Shown: positions 44,195-53,947, counted from the first letter of the stretch. The stretch: DNA of 64,000 nucleotides from Dyella caseinilytica (GCF_016865235.1 NZ_CP064030.1:3286001-3350000), one strand, 5' to 3'. Notes: generated by a model not told the origin, from the sequence alone. Program-made: numbers and translations.

Positions 44195-45930
44195 GGCTCA
44201 AGACGCTTCAAGGTTTGTTGCAGGGTGCTGTTGTGAGGATCCATGCGACGCACTTCGTCGAAAACCTGCTGCGCCTGCTCGTGATGGCCCTGCTTCCATA
44301 GCACTTCGCCCAGATGCACGCCGACATCAGCATCCTTGCCGTTCTGCCATGCGCCACGCAATACCTGAGCCGCTTGATCGAGGTGGCCCAGGCGGTATTG
44401 CAGCCAACCCCACGAATCGGCAATGGAGGGATCATCTGGTTTTGCGGCGCGCGCGGCGGCAATCAGTTTCTCGGCTTCCGGCAGGTCGCGCCCGGCATCG
44501 GCCAGCGTGAAACCAAGTGCATTGCTGGCGTCAATGTCGTCCGGCTTGATTTGCAGCAAACGGCGGAAATCAGCTACCGCCTGATCGATTTTGCCGATCT
44601 CTGCATAGGCCAGACCACGCCCGTACAGAAGATCCGGATCATCCGGCACGACTTGCAAGGCGTGGCTGAAAGCATCGGTTGCTTCGGTGTAACGTTTTTC
44701 GCGCAGATACAGGTCAGCATCCACCTCATACGCACGGCGCAGCTGTGCCGGCTGGTCGAGGTAATCGGTCTGCATCTCAGCCAGTTGCTGATGTGCCTCG
44801 GCGCTGCGTCCCAGATCTTGCAGCAGGATGGCCGTGCGCAGATCGGCATCGAAGGCGTGATCGTCGTCGTCCGGCACCTGGTCATACCATTTCAGCGCTT
44901 CTTCCTTGCGACCCAGCACTTCGGCAAGCTGCCCAAGCAGATAGGCACTCGCAGTACGCACATTGTCGGGTGCCTGCGAGAGCTGCTTGTAGACCTGCTC
45001 CAGTGATTTGTTGTCCTTGGCGCTGGCTGCAAGCGCGGCACGCATGGCGTAGGTCTGCGCGTTCTGCGGCCCCTTCTCCAGCATCTTGGCGGCCTGGGCG
45101 TAGTCGCCGCTTTGCCCCAGCACGGACGCGTACGTCAGACGCAACCCGATGTTGGTGGGATCTTTCACTTGGGCTTGCTTGAGCAGATTGAGCCCCCCGG
45201 TGCGATCACCGTTGTTGAGCTTCAGCTGCGCGGCCCAGGCATAGGTCTCGGCGGTGCCGAAGCGCTTCATCGCGCCATCGGCAAGCTGCTGCGCGTAGGC
45301 GTGGCGGCCAAGTTGCTCACCCAGTTCGCTCATCGCCAACCAGGCCTTGGGATCAGGCGGGAGGCGGTCCGGTGTGGCCAGGGATTGCAGCAGGCTGGAT
45401 GCCAGCGCGGCATCACGGCTGCCGATCAGTACACGCCCGAACATGCGCCAGGCATCCTTGTCGCCACTGGCCAGCAGCAGGGAAAGCTGGCGCTTGGCCT
45501 CCTCCGTCTGGCCTTGCTCCACCGCCAGTTCGGCGCGGGCCTGGGCCAATTGCGCTGGACTGGCGCCAAGCGCCTGCCAGCGGCCAATGGCCTGGTTGGC
45601 GGCGTTCGGGTCATGGATGGCGATCGCCAGAGCAGTGGCCTTGCCGGCCACCTCGGGATCGTTCGAAATCCTCATGGCCTTGCCATAAGCCTGCGAGGCG
45701 GCCTTGAGATCGGCGCTGGACAACGCCAATTCACCAGCCATCAACTGGGCCAACAAATCGTGGTCCAGATCCGGCGTAGCCACCGTCATCCGCGCCAGCG
45801 GCTGCGGTGACGACGCCGGAGTCTCGCCGGCCCGATTGGGCAGCGAGGCGCAACCCGCGACACCCAGCGCCACCAATCCCACCGCCACATACTGCCGCAC
45901 TTGCTTGAACTTGACCGTTCCGCTCAGCAC
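44191..45930 (-). CDS. TPR-repeat outer-membrane lipoprotein
   Basis: 579 aa. Start GTG at 45930, with GGAGG six to seven bases upstream; it yields a lipoprotein signal with Cys27 (LGVAGC). No in-frame upstream start is as well supported. The rest is almost all tetratricopeptide repeats (about residues 60-575), for example DPDLLYGRGLAYAEIGKIDQ near the C-terminal third. Such proteins scaffold envelope complexes; no enzymatic motif is seen. First gene of the operon with lolB, divergent from hemA across 93 bp. Confidence 0.85.
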   Translation of the reverse strand: MLSGTVKFKQVRQYVAVGLVALGVAGCASLPNRAGETPASSPQPLARMTVATPDLDHDLLAQLMAGELALSSADLKAASQAYGKAMRISNDPEVAGKATALAIAIHDPNAANQAIGRWQALGASPAQLAQARAELAVEQGQTEEAKRQLSLLLASGDKDAWRMFGRVLIGSRDAALASSLLQSLATPDRLPPDPKAWLAMSELGEQLGRHAYAQQLADGAMKRFGTAETYAWAAQLKLNNGDRTGGLNLLKQAQVKDPTNIGLRLTYASVLGQSGDYAQAAKMLEKGPQNAQTYAMRAALAASAKDNKSLEQVYKQLSQAPDNVRTASAYLLGQLAEVLGRKEEALKWYDQVPDDDDHAFDADLRTAILLQDLGRSAEAHQQLAEMQTDYLDQPAQLRRAYEVDADLYLREKRYTEATDAFSHALQVVPDDPDLLYGRGLAYAEIGKIDQAVADFRRLLQIKPDDIDASNALGFTLADAGRDLPEAEKLIAAARAAKPDDPSIADSWGWLQYRLGHLDQAAQVLRGAWQNGKDADVGVHLGEVLWKQGHHEQAQQVFDEVRRMDPHNSTLQQTLKRLEP

Positions 45931-46023
45931 ACTATTCCTCCACACTACCTGTCGGTTCCGGTCATATCCGGCCATGCCTAGTCTACGCCGGCCAACGTCC
46001 GTCGCCTGCCATCGCATCACGTC

Positions 46024-47319
46024 ATGAAGCTGATCGCTCTCGGACTCAACCACCTCACCGCGCCGGTCACCCTGCGCGAGCAAGTGGCGTTTGACGAAGA
46101 TGCAACCAGCGCGGCGCTGCGCGAACTGGCGCAGGAACCCGGCGTCGACGAAGCCTTGATCCTTTCCACCTGCAACCGCACCGAGCTTTACGTCAGCGTA
46201 ACGCCTGACGCGGAAAACGCGCCGCAGGATTGGCTCAATCGTCACCATCGTCTGACTCCGGGGAAGCTTGACGAGTTCCTTTATCGGCATGATGACGAAG
46301 CGGCCGTGAGGCATATGTTTCGGGTCGCCACCGGGCTCGACTCCATGGTGTTGGGCGAACCGCAGATCCTGGGCCAGGTAAAGGATGCCTACCAACAGGC
46401 CCGCGAAGCCCATGCACTGAAAACACCGATGGACCGCTTGCTGCAACACACCTTCGCAGTGGCCAAGCGCGTACGCACCGACACCCGGATCGGCGCACAC
46501 ACCGTCTCAGTGGCCTTTACCGCCGTGCGGCTGGCCGAACGGGTCTTCACCGATCTGCGCCAAGCCTGCGTGCTGCTCATCGGTGCCGGAGACACCATCG
46601 AGCTGGCGGTACGCCATCTGGCGGAAAAGCAGGTGCGTCGGTTGATCGTTGCCAACCGCACGCTGGAAAATGCGCAGGAGCTTGCGAGCCGCCACGGCGG
46701 CTATGCGATCAGCCTGCACGATCTTCCGCAGCATCTGGCGGAAGCCGACATCGTGATCGCCTCCACCGCCGCCCGCCAGCCGGTGCTGACCCGTGCCATG
46801 GTGGAAAAGGCTATCGCCGCACGCCGCCGCAAGCCGATGTTCATGGTGGACATCGCCGTGCCGCGCGATATCGAACCCGCCGTGGGCGAGCTCGACGATG
46901 TTTATCTGTACGGCATCGATGACCTGCGCCAAGTCATCGACGACAACCTCCGTTCGCGCGTAAACGCCGCACGTGAAGCGGATGCCATCATCGACCTGCA
47001 AGTCGAGCGCTACATGGCTTGGCGCCGCGCGCTGACCGTGAAGAATCCCGCGCTGGACCTGCGCCAGCACGCTGAAATCTATCGCGACCAGGTGCTGGAA
47101 AAGGCCCGCGCCATGATCGCCCGCGGTAAATCGGCGGACGAGGCATTGGCGTTCCTCGCCAACACCTTGACCAACAAGCTGCTGCATCATCCGAGCGCAC
47201 GCCTGCGCGAAGCCGTACTCAGCGGCGATCACGAATTACTCCACGCCGCCGGGCGTTTGTACGGGTTGGACGAAGAAGAACAAGCCGGGCTCAGAAACGA
47301 GTTGCTGGACGACAAATAG
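46024..47319 (+). CDS. hemA: Glutamyl-tRNA reductase
   Basis: 431 aa. First step of C5-pathway tetrapyrrole synthesis: NADPH reduces Glu-tRNA to glutamate semialdehyde. Catalytic Cys50 (LSTCNRTE), GLDSMVLGEPQILGQVKDAY, and the NADPH-binding LLIGAGDT are all present, followed by the C-terminal dimerisation helices. Divergent from the TPR-lolB operon, followed by prfA 72 bp on, the usual hemA-prfA pairing. Confidence 0.96.
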   Translation: MKLIALGLNHLTAPVTLREQVAFDEDATSAALRELAQEPGVDEALILSTCNRTELYVSVTPDAENAPQDWLNRHHRLTPGKLDEFLYRHDDEAAVRHMFRVATGLDSMVLGEPQILGQVKDAYQQAREAHALKTPMDRLLQHTFAVAKRVRTDTRIGAHTVSVAFTAVRLAERVFTDLRQACVLLIGAGDTIELAVRHLAEKQVRRLIVANRTLENAQELASRHGGYAISLHDLPQHLAEADIVIASTAARQPVLTRAMVEKAIAARRRKPMFMVDIAVPRDIEPAVGELDDVYLYGIDDLRQVIDDNLRSRVNAAREADAIIDLQVERYMAWRRALTVKNPALDLRQHAEIYRDQVLEKARAMIARGKSADEALAFLANTLTNKLLHHPSARLREAVLSGDHELLHAAGRLYGLDEEEQAGLRNELLDDK

Positions 47320-47391
47320 CGAGAGCGGCTTGCTGCCGCGGGCGCTGCGCGCCATGACTATCGCCCTGTCCCCCGCTACGCTCTGCTCCCC

Positions 47392-48471
47392 ATGACACCA
47401 TCCATCCGCCGCAAACTCGAAGCCATCGCCGAACGCCACGAAGAAATCGGACTCCTGCTTGGGCAGGCCGAGGTGCTGGCCGACAACACACGCTTCCGTG
47501 AACTCTCGCGCGAATACGCGCAACTGGAACCCGTCGCTGGCGCCATGCGCGAGCAGGTCGGCATTGAGCGTGAACTGGCCGATGCACGCGCCATGCTGGA
47601 CGATCCCGAACTGCGCGAGATGGCCGCCGACGACATCGCCCGTCTGGAAACGCGCACCGCCGAACTGGATGGCGAGCTGCAGCTGCTGCTAATCCCTAAG
47701 GATCCGCGCGATGAGGCCAACCTGTTCCTGGAAGTGCGCGCCGGTTCCGGTGGCGACGAAGCAGCGATCTTCGCCGGCGACCTGTTCCGCATGTACACCC
47801 GCTACGCCGAGCGCCATCGCTGGCAGGTCGAGGTGCTGAGCGAAAACTCCGGCGAGCATGGCGGTTACAAAGAAATCGTCGCGCGCATCGAAGGCCGCGG
47901 TGCTTTCTCACGCCTGAAATTTGAATCGGGCGTGCATTGCGTGAAACGCGTGCCGGCTACCGAATCGCAAGGCCGAGTGCACACCTCCACCGCCACGGTG
48001 GCCGTGCTGCCTGAGCTGGACGAAATCGATGAGATCGAGCTTTCTCCGGCCGACCTGAAAATCGATACCTTCCGCGCCTCCGGCGCCGGCGGCCAGCACG
48101 TCAACAAGACCGACTCGGCCATCCGCATCACCCACCTGCCCAGCGGCATCGTGGTGGAGTGCCAGGATGAGCGCAGCCAGCACAAGAACCGAGCGCGCGC
48201 CATGAGCCTGCTCAAAGCGCGCCTGCTTGACGAGGCGCAATCCAAGCAGAGCGCCGAACAGGCACAGGAACGCCGCCTGCAGGTAGGTACCGGCGACCGC
48301 AGCCAGCGCATCCGCACCTATCGCTACAAGGACAACCTGGTCACCGACCATCGCATCGGCCTGGACCTCTATCGCCTGCCGGAGATCATGCAGGGTGACC
48401 TGGACGAGCTGATCGGGACGCTGACCCGCGAGCACCAGGCCGATGAGCTGAAATCGCTCGCTGGCGGCTAA
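47392..48471 (+). CDS. prfA: Peptide chain release factor 1
   Basis: 359 aa. GGQ at residues 233-235 (ASGAGGQHVNKTDS) catalyses peptide release; the PAT tripeptide at 188-190 reads UAG/UAA. Complete. In E. coli prmC, which methylates the GGQ Gln, follows prfA; here the next gene is a glycosyltransferase, so prmC must lie elsewhere. The 175-bp gap downstream contains only weak hairpins. Confidence 0.97.
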   Translation: MTPSIRRKLEAIAERHEEIGLLLGQAEVLADNTRFRELSREYAQLEPVAGAMREQVGIERELADARAMLDDPELREMAADDIARLETRTAELDGELQLLLIPKDPRDEANLFLEVRAGSGGDEAAIFAGDLFRMYTRYAERHRWQVEVLSENSGEHGGYKEIVARIEGRGAFSRLKFESGVHCVKRVPATESQGRVHTSTATVAVLPELDEIDEIELSPADLKIDTFRASGAGGQHVNKTDSAIRITHLPSGIVVECQDERSQHKNRARAMSLLKARLLDEAQSKQSAEQAQERRLQVGTGDRSQRIRTYRYKDNLVTDHRIGLDLYRLPEIMQGDLDELIGTLTREHQADELKSLAGG

Positions 48472-48646
48472 TCAAGAGAAACACGTGGGAAGAAGTGAGG
48501 AGTGAGTAGAAGCCACCGGTTCGCGTTACGCTTAAGCTGCGTTCTCAAGGGGCACTTTTTCTTACCTTCCGAAGCTCTCCGGCAAAGCCGGCTGGCAGGG
48601 CGACGTTTACTCACCACTCTCTCTTCTTGACCCATTTCCAGGCGCC

Positions 48647-50749
48647 ATGACCGACGCACTGCCCAACGACATCGCATCGATCCTGCGCAAGCTCGATGAA
48701 CTGCTGCAGCAAGGCGCCGACAACGAGGCAGCCAACATGGCAGCACTGGCGCGTCGGCAATTTCCGGTCTCGCCAGACCTGCTTCACCTGCACGGCATCG
48801 CCCTGATCCGCCTGGGCCGCCAGCGAGAAGCGCAAGTGGCCATGAACCGCGCCGCCGAACTGGCGCCGGGCAATATTGAAGTGCAGTGCAACCTGGCCAG
48901 CCTGGCGATGGCCGAAGGCAAGATGGGCGGGGCGATCGAACGCATGCAACGCGCCCTCAACCAGACGCCAGGACACCCCGCATTGCTGCAGGTGCTAGGT
49001 ACGGCCTACATGTCGACAGGCCAGCATGCGCAAGCGCGTGATGCCTTTGCCTTGGCTGTGAAGAACATGCCGCAGCATCCGGCGATCCGGCTCAATCTTG
49101 CTTCGGCGGAAATGGAGCTGGGGCGTCTGCCCGAAGCCGAACAGCAAGTACGCCATGTGCTTCAGCAAGTCCCTACTTCGGACGTCGCACATGCCATGTT
49201 GGGCCACATGCTGCACTTGCAGAGCCGCCCGCGCGACGCCGCCGCATCCCTGCTGCAAGCTGGCAAATTGGCACCGAACAACATGCAGCATGTGTTCCAG
49301 GCGGCGCTGATGCTGGACGAAGCCGGTGACCTCCACGGCGCCAACGATGCATTCAACGATGCACTGACGCGCGCACCGGATGCGATCCCGGTGATCGGCC
49401 AAGCCTTGTTCACCCGTCGCCGCCTGTGCCGCTGGCAAGGTCTCGACGCACTGAGCGAACGGGTGATACATGCCGTGTCGGAAGGTCAGCCCGGCGTGCA
49501 CCCCTTCGCTTTCCTCGCCGAAGAGGCCGACGCCGCCCTGCAATTGCGCTGCGCCAAGACCTTCGCCTCAATCATCGAACAACAGACGGCAGGGCTACGG
49601 CAGCATCTCAATCTGCGCCATACCGTGCCCTTGCCGGACAGCCCGATCCGCATCGGCATGCTTTCCGATGGCTTCCATGAAACGGCAGTCGGCCAACATA
49701 TCGTTGCGCTGATCGAGGCACTGGCCGACAGCGAGCTGGACATCCATCTGTTCGCCACCACTCCCGATGACGGCGGTGCGACCCGACACCGCTTGTCTGC
49801 CGTAACCACACTGCATGACGTCTCGCCGCTCAACCGCAAGCAACTGGCAACGCTGATCCATGGCACGCAGATCGAAATCCTGTTCGACCTCAACGGTTAT
49901 CGCGGGCGTGGCAACACCGAACTGATGGCGCTGCGAACAGCACCGATCCAACTGAGTTGGATGGGTTACATGGGCAGTTCTGGCGCGCCATGGATGGATT
50001 ATCTGCTGACCGATGCGATCACCGTTCCAGACACCATGCGCGAACACGTCAGCGAGAAAGTGATCCGGCTGCCTCGCTGCCCGCAGCCGAGCGATCCGCA
50101 GCGCACCGTCGCTCCGACGCCTTCGCGCCAGGCATGCGGCCTGCCGGAAAAAGGCGTGGTGTTTGCCTGTTTCAACGAAACGTACGCGATCAATCCCGCT
50201 GTATTCGCGCGCTGCATGCTGATCCTGCAGCAAGTCCCCGGCAGCGTGCTGTGGCTGCTCAATGGCCCCGCCGATACGGATGATCGCTTGCGTCAGGCGG
50301 CCAGTGCGCTCGATGTTTCACCCGAACGCCTGATCTTCATGCCGCGCTTGCCCTACAGCGAATACCTTTCATGCTACGCGCATGTCGACCTGTATCTCGA
50401 CACACTGCCCACCAACGCACGCGCCACCGCGTCCGATGCACTGTGGGCAGGCTGTCCGGTACTGACGCGCAGCGGAGACACCATCGCCGGACGCACCGTC
50501 ACCAGCCTGCTGCATCATGCCAGATTGCCTGAGCTGATTACCTCCGACGGCGTGTCCTTTATCGGCATGGCGACGGCGCTGGGCAACGATCCCGATGCGC
50601 TGGCCACGCTGCGCCGCCATCTTGCCGAACAGCGCGACACCAGCCCGCTGTTCGACATGCAAGGTTTTGCCGCGGATTTCCGCCGCGCCATGCTTGCCAT
50701 CAGTGCGAGATACCGCATCGGCAGGCCACCTGCCGATCTCAACCTGTAG
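48647..50749 (+). CDS. TPR protein with GT41 (O-GlcNAc transferase-like) domain
   Basis: 700 aa. Residues about 15-280 are TPR repeats (for example ARRQFPVSPDLLHLHGIALI). Residues about 335-690 match the OGT/SPINDLY C-terminal region: IQLSWMGYMGSSGAPWMDYL, FACFNETYAINPAVF, and LDTLPTNARATASDALWAG with the nucleotide-sugar-binding face. In other organisms the family transfers GlcNAc or another sugar to Ser/Thr of proteins. Cytoplasmic: no signal peptide. Donor and target proteins are unknown. No flagellar or pilin genes adjoin it. Confidence 0.85.
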   Translation: MTDALPNDIASILRKLDELLQQGADNEAANMAALARRQFPVSPDLLHLHGIALIRLGRQREAQVAMNRAAELAPGNIEVQCNLASLAMAEGKMGGAIERMQRALNQTPGHPALLQVLGTAYMSTGQHAQARDAFALAVKNMPQHPAIRLNLASAEMELGRLPEAEQQVRHVLQQVPTSDVAHAMLGHMLHLQSRPRDAAASLLQAGKLAPNNMQHVFQAALMLDEAGDLHGANDAFNDALTRAPDAIPVIGQALFTRRRLCRWQGLDALSERVIHAVSEGQPGVHPFAFLAEEADAALQLRCAKTFASIIEQQTAGLRQHLNLRHTVPLPDSPIRIGMLSDGFHETAVGQHIVALIEALADSELDIHLFATTPDDGGATRHRLSAVTTLHDVSPLNRKQLATLIHGTQIEILFDLNGYRGRGNTELMALRTAPIQLSWMGYMGSSGAPWMDYLLTDAITVPDTMREHVSEKVIRLPRCPQPSDPQRTVAPTPSRQACGLPEKGVVFACFNETYAINPAVFARCMLILQQVPGSVLWLLNGPADTDDRLRQAASALDVSPERLIFMPRLPYSEYLSCYAHVDLYLDTLPTNARATASDALWAGCPVLTRSGDTIAGRTVTSLLHHARLPELITSDGVSFIGMATALGNDPDALATLRRHLAEQRDTSPLFDMQGFAADFRRAMLAISARYRIGRPPADLNL

Positions 50750-50785
50750 CATGGAGTCTGGTTGTCCCACTCGGGAGGTAGATCC

Positions 50786-51565
50786 ATGAGCAAGCAGGAC
50801 AAGCAGTACAACAAGACCATGGAAGCGCTGCAGATCGAGCTGGCCGGACTGCACCGCTGGCTCCAGCGCAGCGGCAAACGGCTGATGGTGCTGTTCGAGG
50901 GTCGCGATGCAGCCGGCAAAGGCGGCACGATCAAGCGCATTACCGAGAGCATGGATACGCGCGGCTATCGCGTCGCCGCACTGGGCAAGCCCGACGAAGT
51001 CGAAACAACACAATGGTATTTTCAGCGCTACGTCACGCACCTTCCCGCAGCCGGCGAGTTCGTCCTGTTTGATCGCAGCTGGTACAACCGCGCTGTCGTG
51101 GAGCCCGCCATGGGCTTCTGCACCAAGGAACAATACGAGGCGTTTCTCGCTGCAGTGCCAGTGTTCGAGAAACTGCTTACGGATGACGGCATCATCCTGC
51201 TCAAGTACTGGCTGGCCGTGGATCAGAAAGAACAGGAAGAACGCTTCGCCGCTCGCGCTCACGATCCACTCAAGCGCTGGAAGCTCTCCCCGGTCGACCT
51301 GGCTTCACGCACGAAATACGCCGAACTTGGCCGGTTGCGCGATACGATGATCGCGCGCACGCACACATCCAACGCACCCTGGTTCGTGGTGGACTTCAAC
51401 AATCAGAAGCGCGGGCGCATCAACCTGATCCGACATCTGCTGGAACAAGTACCGCGCCACGACAAGCCCATACCGGCCGTGAAATTACCCAAGCTCAAGG
51501 GCAAGCCCAAAAGCGAAAACGTGATTGAAAAAGCTTTGTGGGTACCGGACACCTTTGACCGCTGA
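50786..51565 (+). CDS. ppk2: Polyphosphate kinase 2
   Basis: 259 aa single-domain PPK2, similar to the PA0141-type group. Walker A EGRDAAGKGG and Walker B-like FDRSWYNRAVVEPAMG are intact; the WKLSPVDLASRTKYAELGRL lid region is present. Phosphorylates nucleotides with polyphosphate, or the reverse. The ATG at 50786 has GGAGG seven bases upstream; a longer frame starting at 50762 is not supported. 36 bp after the GT41 gene, same strand. Confidence 0.92.
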   Translation: MSKQDKQYNKTMEALQIELAGLHRWLQRSGKRLMVLFEGRDAAGKGGTIKRITESMDTRGYRVAALGKPDEVETTQWYFQRYVTHLPAAGEFVLFDRSWYNRAVVEPAMGFCTKEQYEAFLAAVPVFEKLLTDDGIILLKYWLAVDQKEQEERFAARAHDPLKRWKLSPVDLASRTKYAELGRLRDTMIARTHTSNAPWFVVDFNNQKRGRINLIRHLLEQVPRHDKPIPAVKLPKLKGKPKSENVIEKALWVPDTFDR

Positions 51566-51573
51566 TTCGCGCT

Positions 51574-51840
51574 TCAGCCGACGGAAAATCCGTGCGCCAC
51601 GGGCGCATCCCACGCGCTGCGTGCAACGTCATCGACGCGTGCAGCGGGCGGTCCTTGCCACAGCCACTGCTCCAGTTCGTGCAGTGCTTCGTCGCGGCCA
51701 TCGGCTACGACCTCAACCCGGCCGTCAGCCAGATTGCGGGCGTAGCCGTTCAAACCAAGCCTGAGCGCTTCATCACGCGTGCTCGCGCGAAAAAATACGC
51801 CTTGCACCCTGCCACTGATCAAAAAACGCGCACTGCTCAC
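51574..51840 (-). CDS. Acylphosphatase
   Basis: 88 aa. SGRVQGVFFRAST holds the catalytic Arg and phosphate loop, and GYARNLADGRVEVVADG holds the catalytic Asn. Hydrolyses acyl phosphates. Start is GTG at 51840, four bases after the stop of the thioredoxin-like gene, so translation is probably coupled. Convergent with ppk2. Confidence 0.9.
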   Translation of the reverse strand: MSSARFLISGRVQGVFFRASTRDEALRLGLNGYARNLADGRVEVVADGRDEALHELEQWLWQGPPAARVDDVARSAWDAPVAHGFSVG

Positions 51841-51844
51841 GGCG

Positions 51845-52312
51845 TCAGTGTCCGATGGCGGCGCTCAGCGAGGCGGAAGTGATGGGACCGGTGAAATGCT
51901 TCGCGACCTTGCCGTCCGGGCCGATCAGCCAGGTGGTCGGCAGGCCCACCGGCTCATCGAAATCCTTCAGCGGCTTATCCATCGTGACCTGGGCCACGGG
52001 AAAGGTCACCGGATGTTTTTGCAGGAAAGCGCGGATATCCGCCGGATCCGTATCGTCGTAGGCAATGCCGATGGCCGTGACATTGGGGTGCGTCGCAACG
52101 AAATGGGAAATGTCCGGCAGTTCCTTGATGCACGGCGCACACCACGTCGCCCAGAAATTGACGATCACCCAGCGGCCACGCTGCGAGGCCAGATCGTACG
52201 GCTTGCCATCCAGCGTCGTGACCTTCAGCGAGGGCTGCGTCGGCATGGCGGCAAACGCGGGAGCGGCCAATGCACAAGCGGCCAGCAACAGCGACGATGC
52301 AAACAACTTCAT
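51845..52312 (-). CDS. TlpA/ResA-like periplasmic thioredoxin
   Basis: 155 aa. N-terminal export signal (MKLFASSLLLAACALAAPAF; cleavage after AFA is likely, though LAAC could also be a lipobox). Thioredoxin fold with active site WCAPC (Cys58/Cys61) and the cis-Pro LPTTW loop. Probably a periplasmic thiol oxidoreductase, for example in cytochrome c maturation. Its ATG overlaps the stop of the YihY gene (ATGA). Confidence 0.88.
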   Translation of the reverse strand: MKLFASSLLLAACALAAPAFAAMPTQPSLKVTTLDGKPYDLASQRGRWVIVNFWATWCAPCIKELPDISHFVATHPNVTAIGIAYDDTDPADIRAFLQKHPVTFPVAQVTMDKPLKDFDEPVGLPTTWLIGPDGKVAKHFTGPITSASLSAAIGH

Positions 52313-53598
52313 GTTTCGGATTCCTGGGCGTGGGGAACGGGCTGCCTTGAAGGCGCGATGGCCTCGACAGGATAAACCTTGTCCAGCCGCATGCCCAAGG
52401 TTGCATCCAGTGAGTGCGCCAGTTTGCTCAGCAGCGACAACAACTCGGGCGGCAACTCGATACCTGAAGCTTGTGCCTGCTCAACCGGATTCAATGGCAG
52501 GCGGTATCGGTTGTGACGATAGACGTGCAGTAAATCCGTGCTGTCCAGGCTGCGGGTCAACAGCCAACCGCCGGTATCGCTGCGCTGGATCAGCTTGGCC
52601 TGCGACAGATCTTCGAAATAGGTGAGGATGGCACTGCTGCGCAAACAAGGTTCGGCCGCACGAATCGTGGCCGGATCGACGCTGCGCCCGGCTCGATGCG
52701 CATCGATGAAATGACGCAACACGACCAGCAAGCCAAGAAATTCTGCGCCTTGTGGCAGCGCATCGCTCGGCTTCTGGTATTCGAACGCCGACACGGATGC
52801 GGCCACCGAGGCGCACAGGATCACGATCACCCACGACAGGTAGATCCACAACAGCAGCAACGGAATGATGGCCAGCGCGCCGTAGATCTGCTGATAGTTC
52901 TGCGCATGGCGTACGTAATGGGTAAAGCCCCAACGCGCGATCTCGAACAGTACGGCGCCAAGCAAGGCGCCGAGGGCCGTGTGCCTCTTGTTGACCCTTC
53001 GATTCGGCACCGTGGTGTACAGCAGCCATAGCGTGAAAAACGTCACCACGAACGGCAACGCTTTCAGCAATTGCTGACCGATCCCCAGCGACTCGCTGGC
53101 ACTGCGCAACATCGGTACCGCAGCAACGTAGGACGTGATCGCAATACCGCCGACCACCAGCACCGGCCCCAAGGTCAGCGCAGCCCAATACAACAACAGC
53201 CGCGGCCCCCACGGCCGATGGTTATGCACCTGCCAGATGCGATTAAGGCGGTCCTCGATGCTGTTCATCATCGACACGGCACTGAACAGCATCACCAGGA
53301 TACTGATGCCGGTGAGCTTGCGGGCGTTGGAGGCGAAGTCGATCAGTGCGCTCTGCACCGTTTCGCCAGCGGCAGGAACGAAGTTGCTGAAGACGAAATT
53401 GATCAGCGTATCGCGTGCGTCCTCGAACATCGGGAAAGCCGCAAACATGGTCAGCACGACCACCGTCAACGGCACCAGCGAAACCAGAGTGGTATAGGAC
53501 AGTGCGCCAGCTGTCTCGAAACACTTGTCGTCGAGGAAGCGCTGCCAAAGAAAATGGCCGAAGTTGACGGTGCGGTCGCGATCGAAACGCAGGTTCAT
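52309..53598 (-). CDS. YihY/BrkB-family inner-membrane protein
   Basis: 429 aa. Six hydrophobic helices within about residues 30-265, starting with the ETAGALSYTTLVSLVPL motif and including IYGALAIIPLLLLWIYLSW. The cytoplasmic C-terminal part (about 270-429) is a winged-helix-like extension. Often misnamed ribonuclease BN; the real function is unknown. Its ATG lies 15 bp from the left arm of the nested palindrome at 53614-53901. First of a three-gene overlapping unit with the thioredoxin and acylphosphatase genes. Confidence 0.85.
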   Translation of the reverse strand: MNLRFDRDRTVNFGHFLWQRFLDDKCFETAGALSYTTLVSLVPLTVVVLTMFAAFPMFEDARDTLINFVFSNFVPAAGETVQSALIDFASNARKLTGISILVMLFSAVSMMNSIEDRLNRIWQVHNHRPWGPRLLLYWAALTLGPVLVVGGIAITSYVAAVPMLRSASESLGIGQQLLKALPFVVTFFTLWLLYTTVPNRRVNKRHTALGALLGAVLFEIARWGFTHYVRHAQNYQQIYGALAIIPLLLLWIYLSWVIVILCASVAASVSAFEYQKPSDALPQGAEFLGLLVVLRHFIDAHRAGRSVDPATIRAAEPCLRSSAILTYFEDLSQAKLIQRSDTGGWLLTRSLDSTDLLHVYRHNRYRLPLNPVEQAQASGIELPPELLSLLSKLAHSLDATLGMRLDKVYPVEAIAPSRQPVPHAQESET

Positions 53599-53613
53599 AG
53601 TGCCAACATCCTG

Positions 53614-53901
53614 GGGATGCTCTGATTCATTCTAAGCAGGCGTCACCGTACCTGTCTGTTCGCAGACCACAGGGGCGTCGGCGAAGGCAGACTGGCCGTC
53701 TGTCGAGCCGACGGACCGAAGGTATGCGGACAGACAGGTGCGGCCTCAGCGAATTGATTTGAATGACGAGGTGATGTCCAGAAGGCTTGCAGGCTGCGCC
53801 GCGCGGCTTGAAAAGGCACCCGGCCTTCCCTGTGCCGCTCAACACACCCTGCAAGCCTTCTGGACATCATGCCGCCTACTTAGAATGAATCAGAGCATCC
53901 C
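53614..53901. repeat. Nested palindromic element, MITE-like (about 288 bp)
   Basis: Outer inverted repeats 53614-53642/53873-53901 match at 28 of 29 positions. Inside are two further palindromes: 53646-53668/53721-53743 (20 of 23), itself holding CGTCGGC/GCCGACG and CAGAC/GTCTG, and 53772-53793/53848-53869 (22 of 22) enclosing GGCAC/GTGCC. Each inner unit spans 98 bases, so single-stranded the element could fold as a three-way junction. No ORF is supported, and no clear target duplication is seen. It fills most of the gap between the divergent YihY-like and wrbA genes. Confidence 0.75.
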
Positions 53902-53947
53902 TTGCACCCTTACACTACCCCAACGACACTGAACGACCAAAGCGCAA

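Noticed and set aside
52309..53598. Annotation as ribonuclease BN
   Set aside because: The YihY/BrkB family was misassigned to RNase BN in early annotations; the protein is an integral membrane protein without nuclease motifs.
53614..53901. CRISPR array or tRNA-like cluster suggested by repeated arms
   Set aside because: Arms are inverted rather than direct repeats with regular spacers, and no tRNA features exist.
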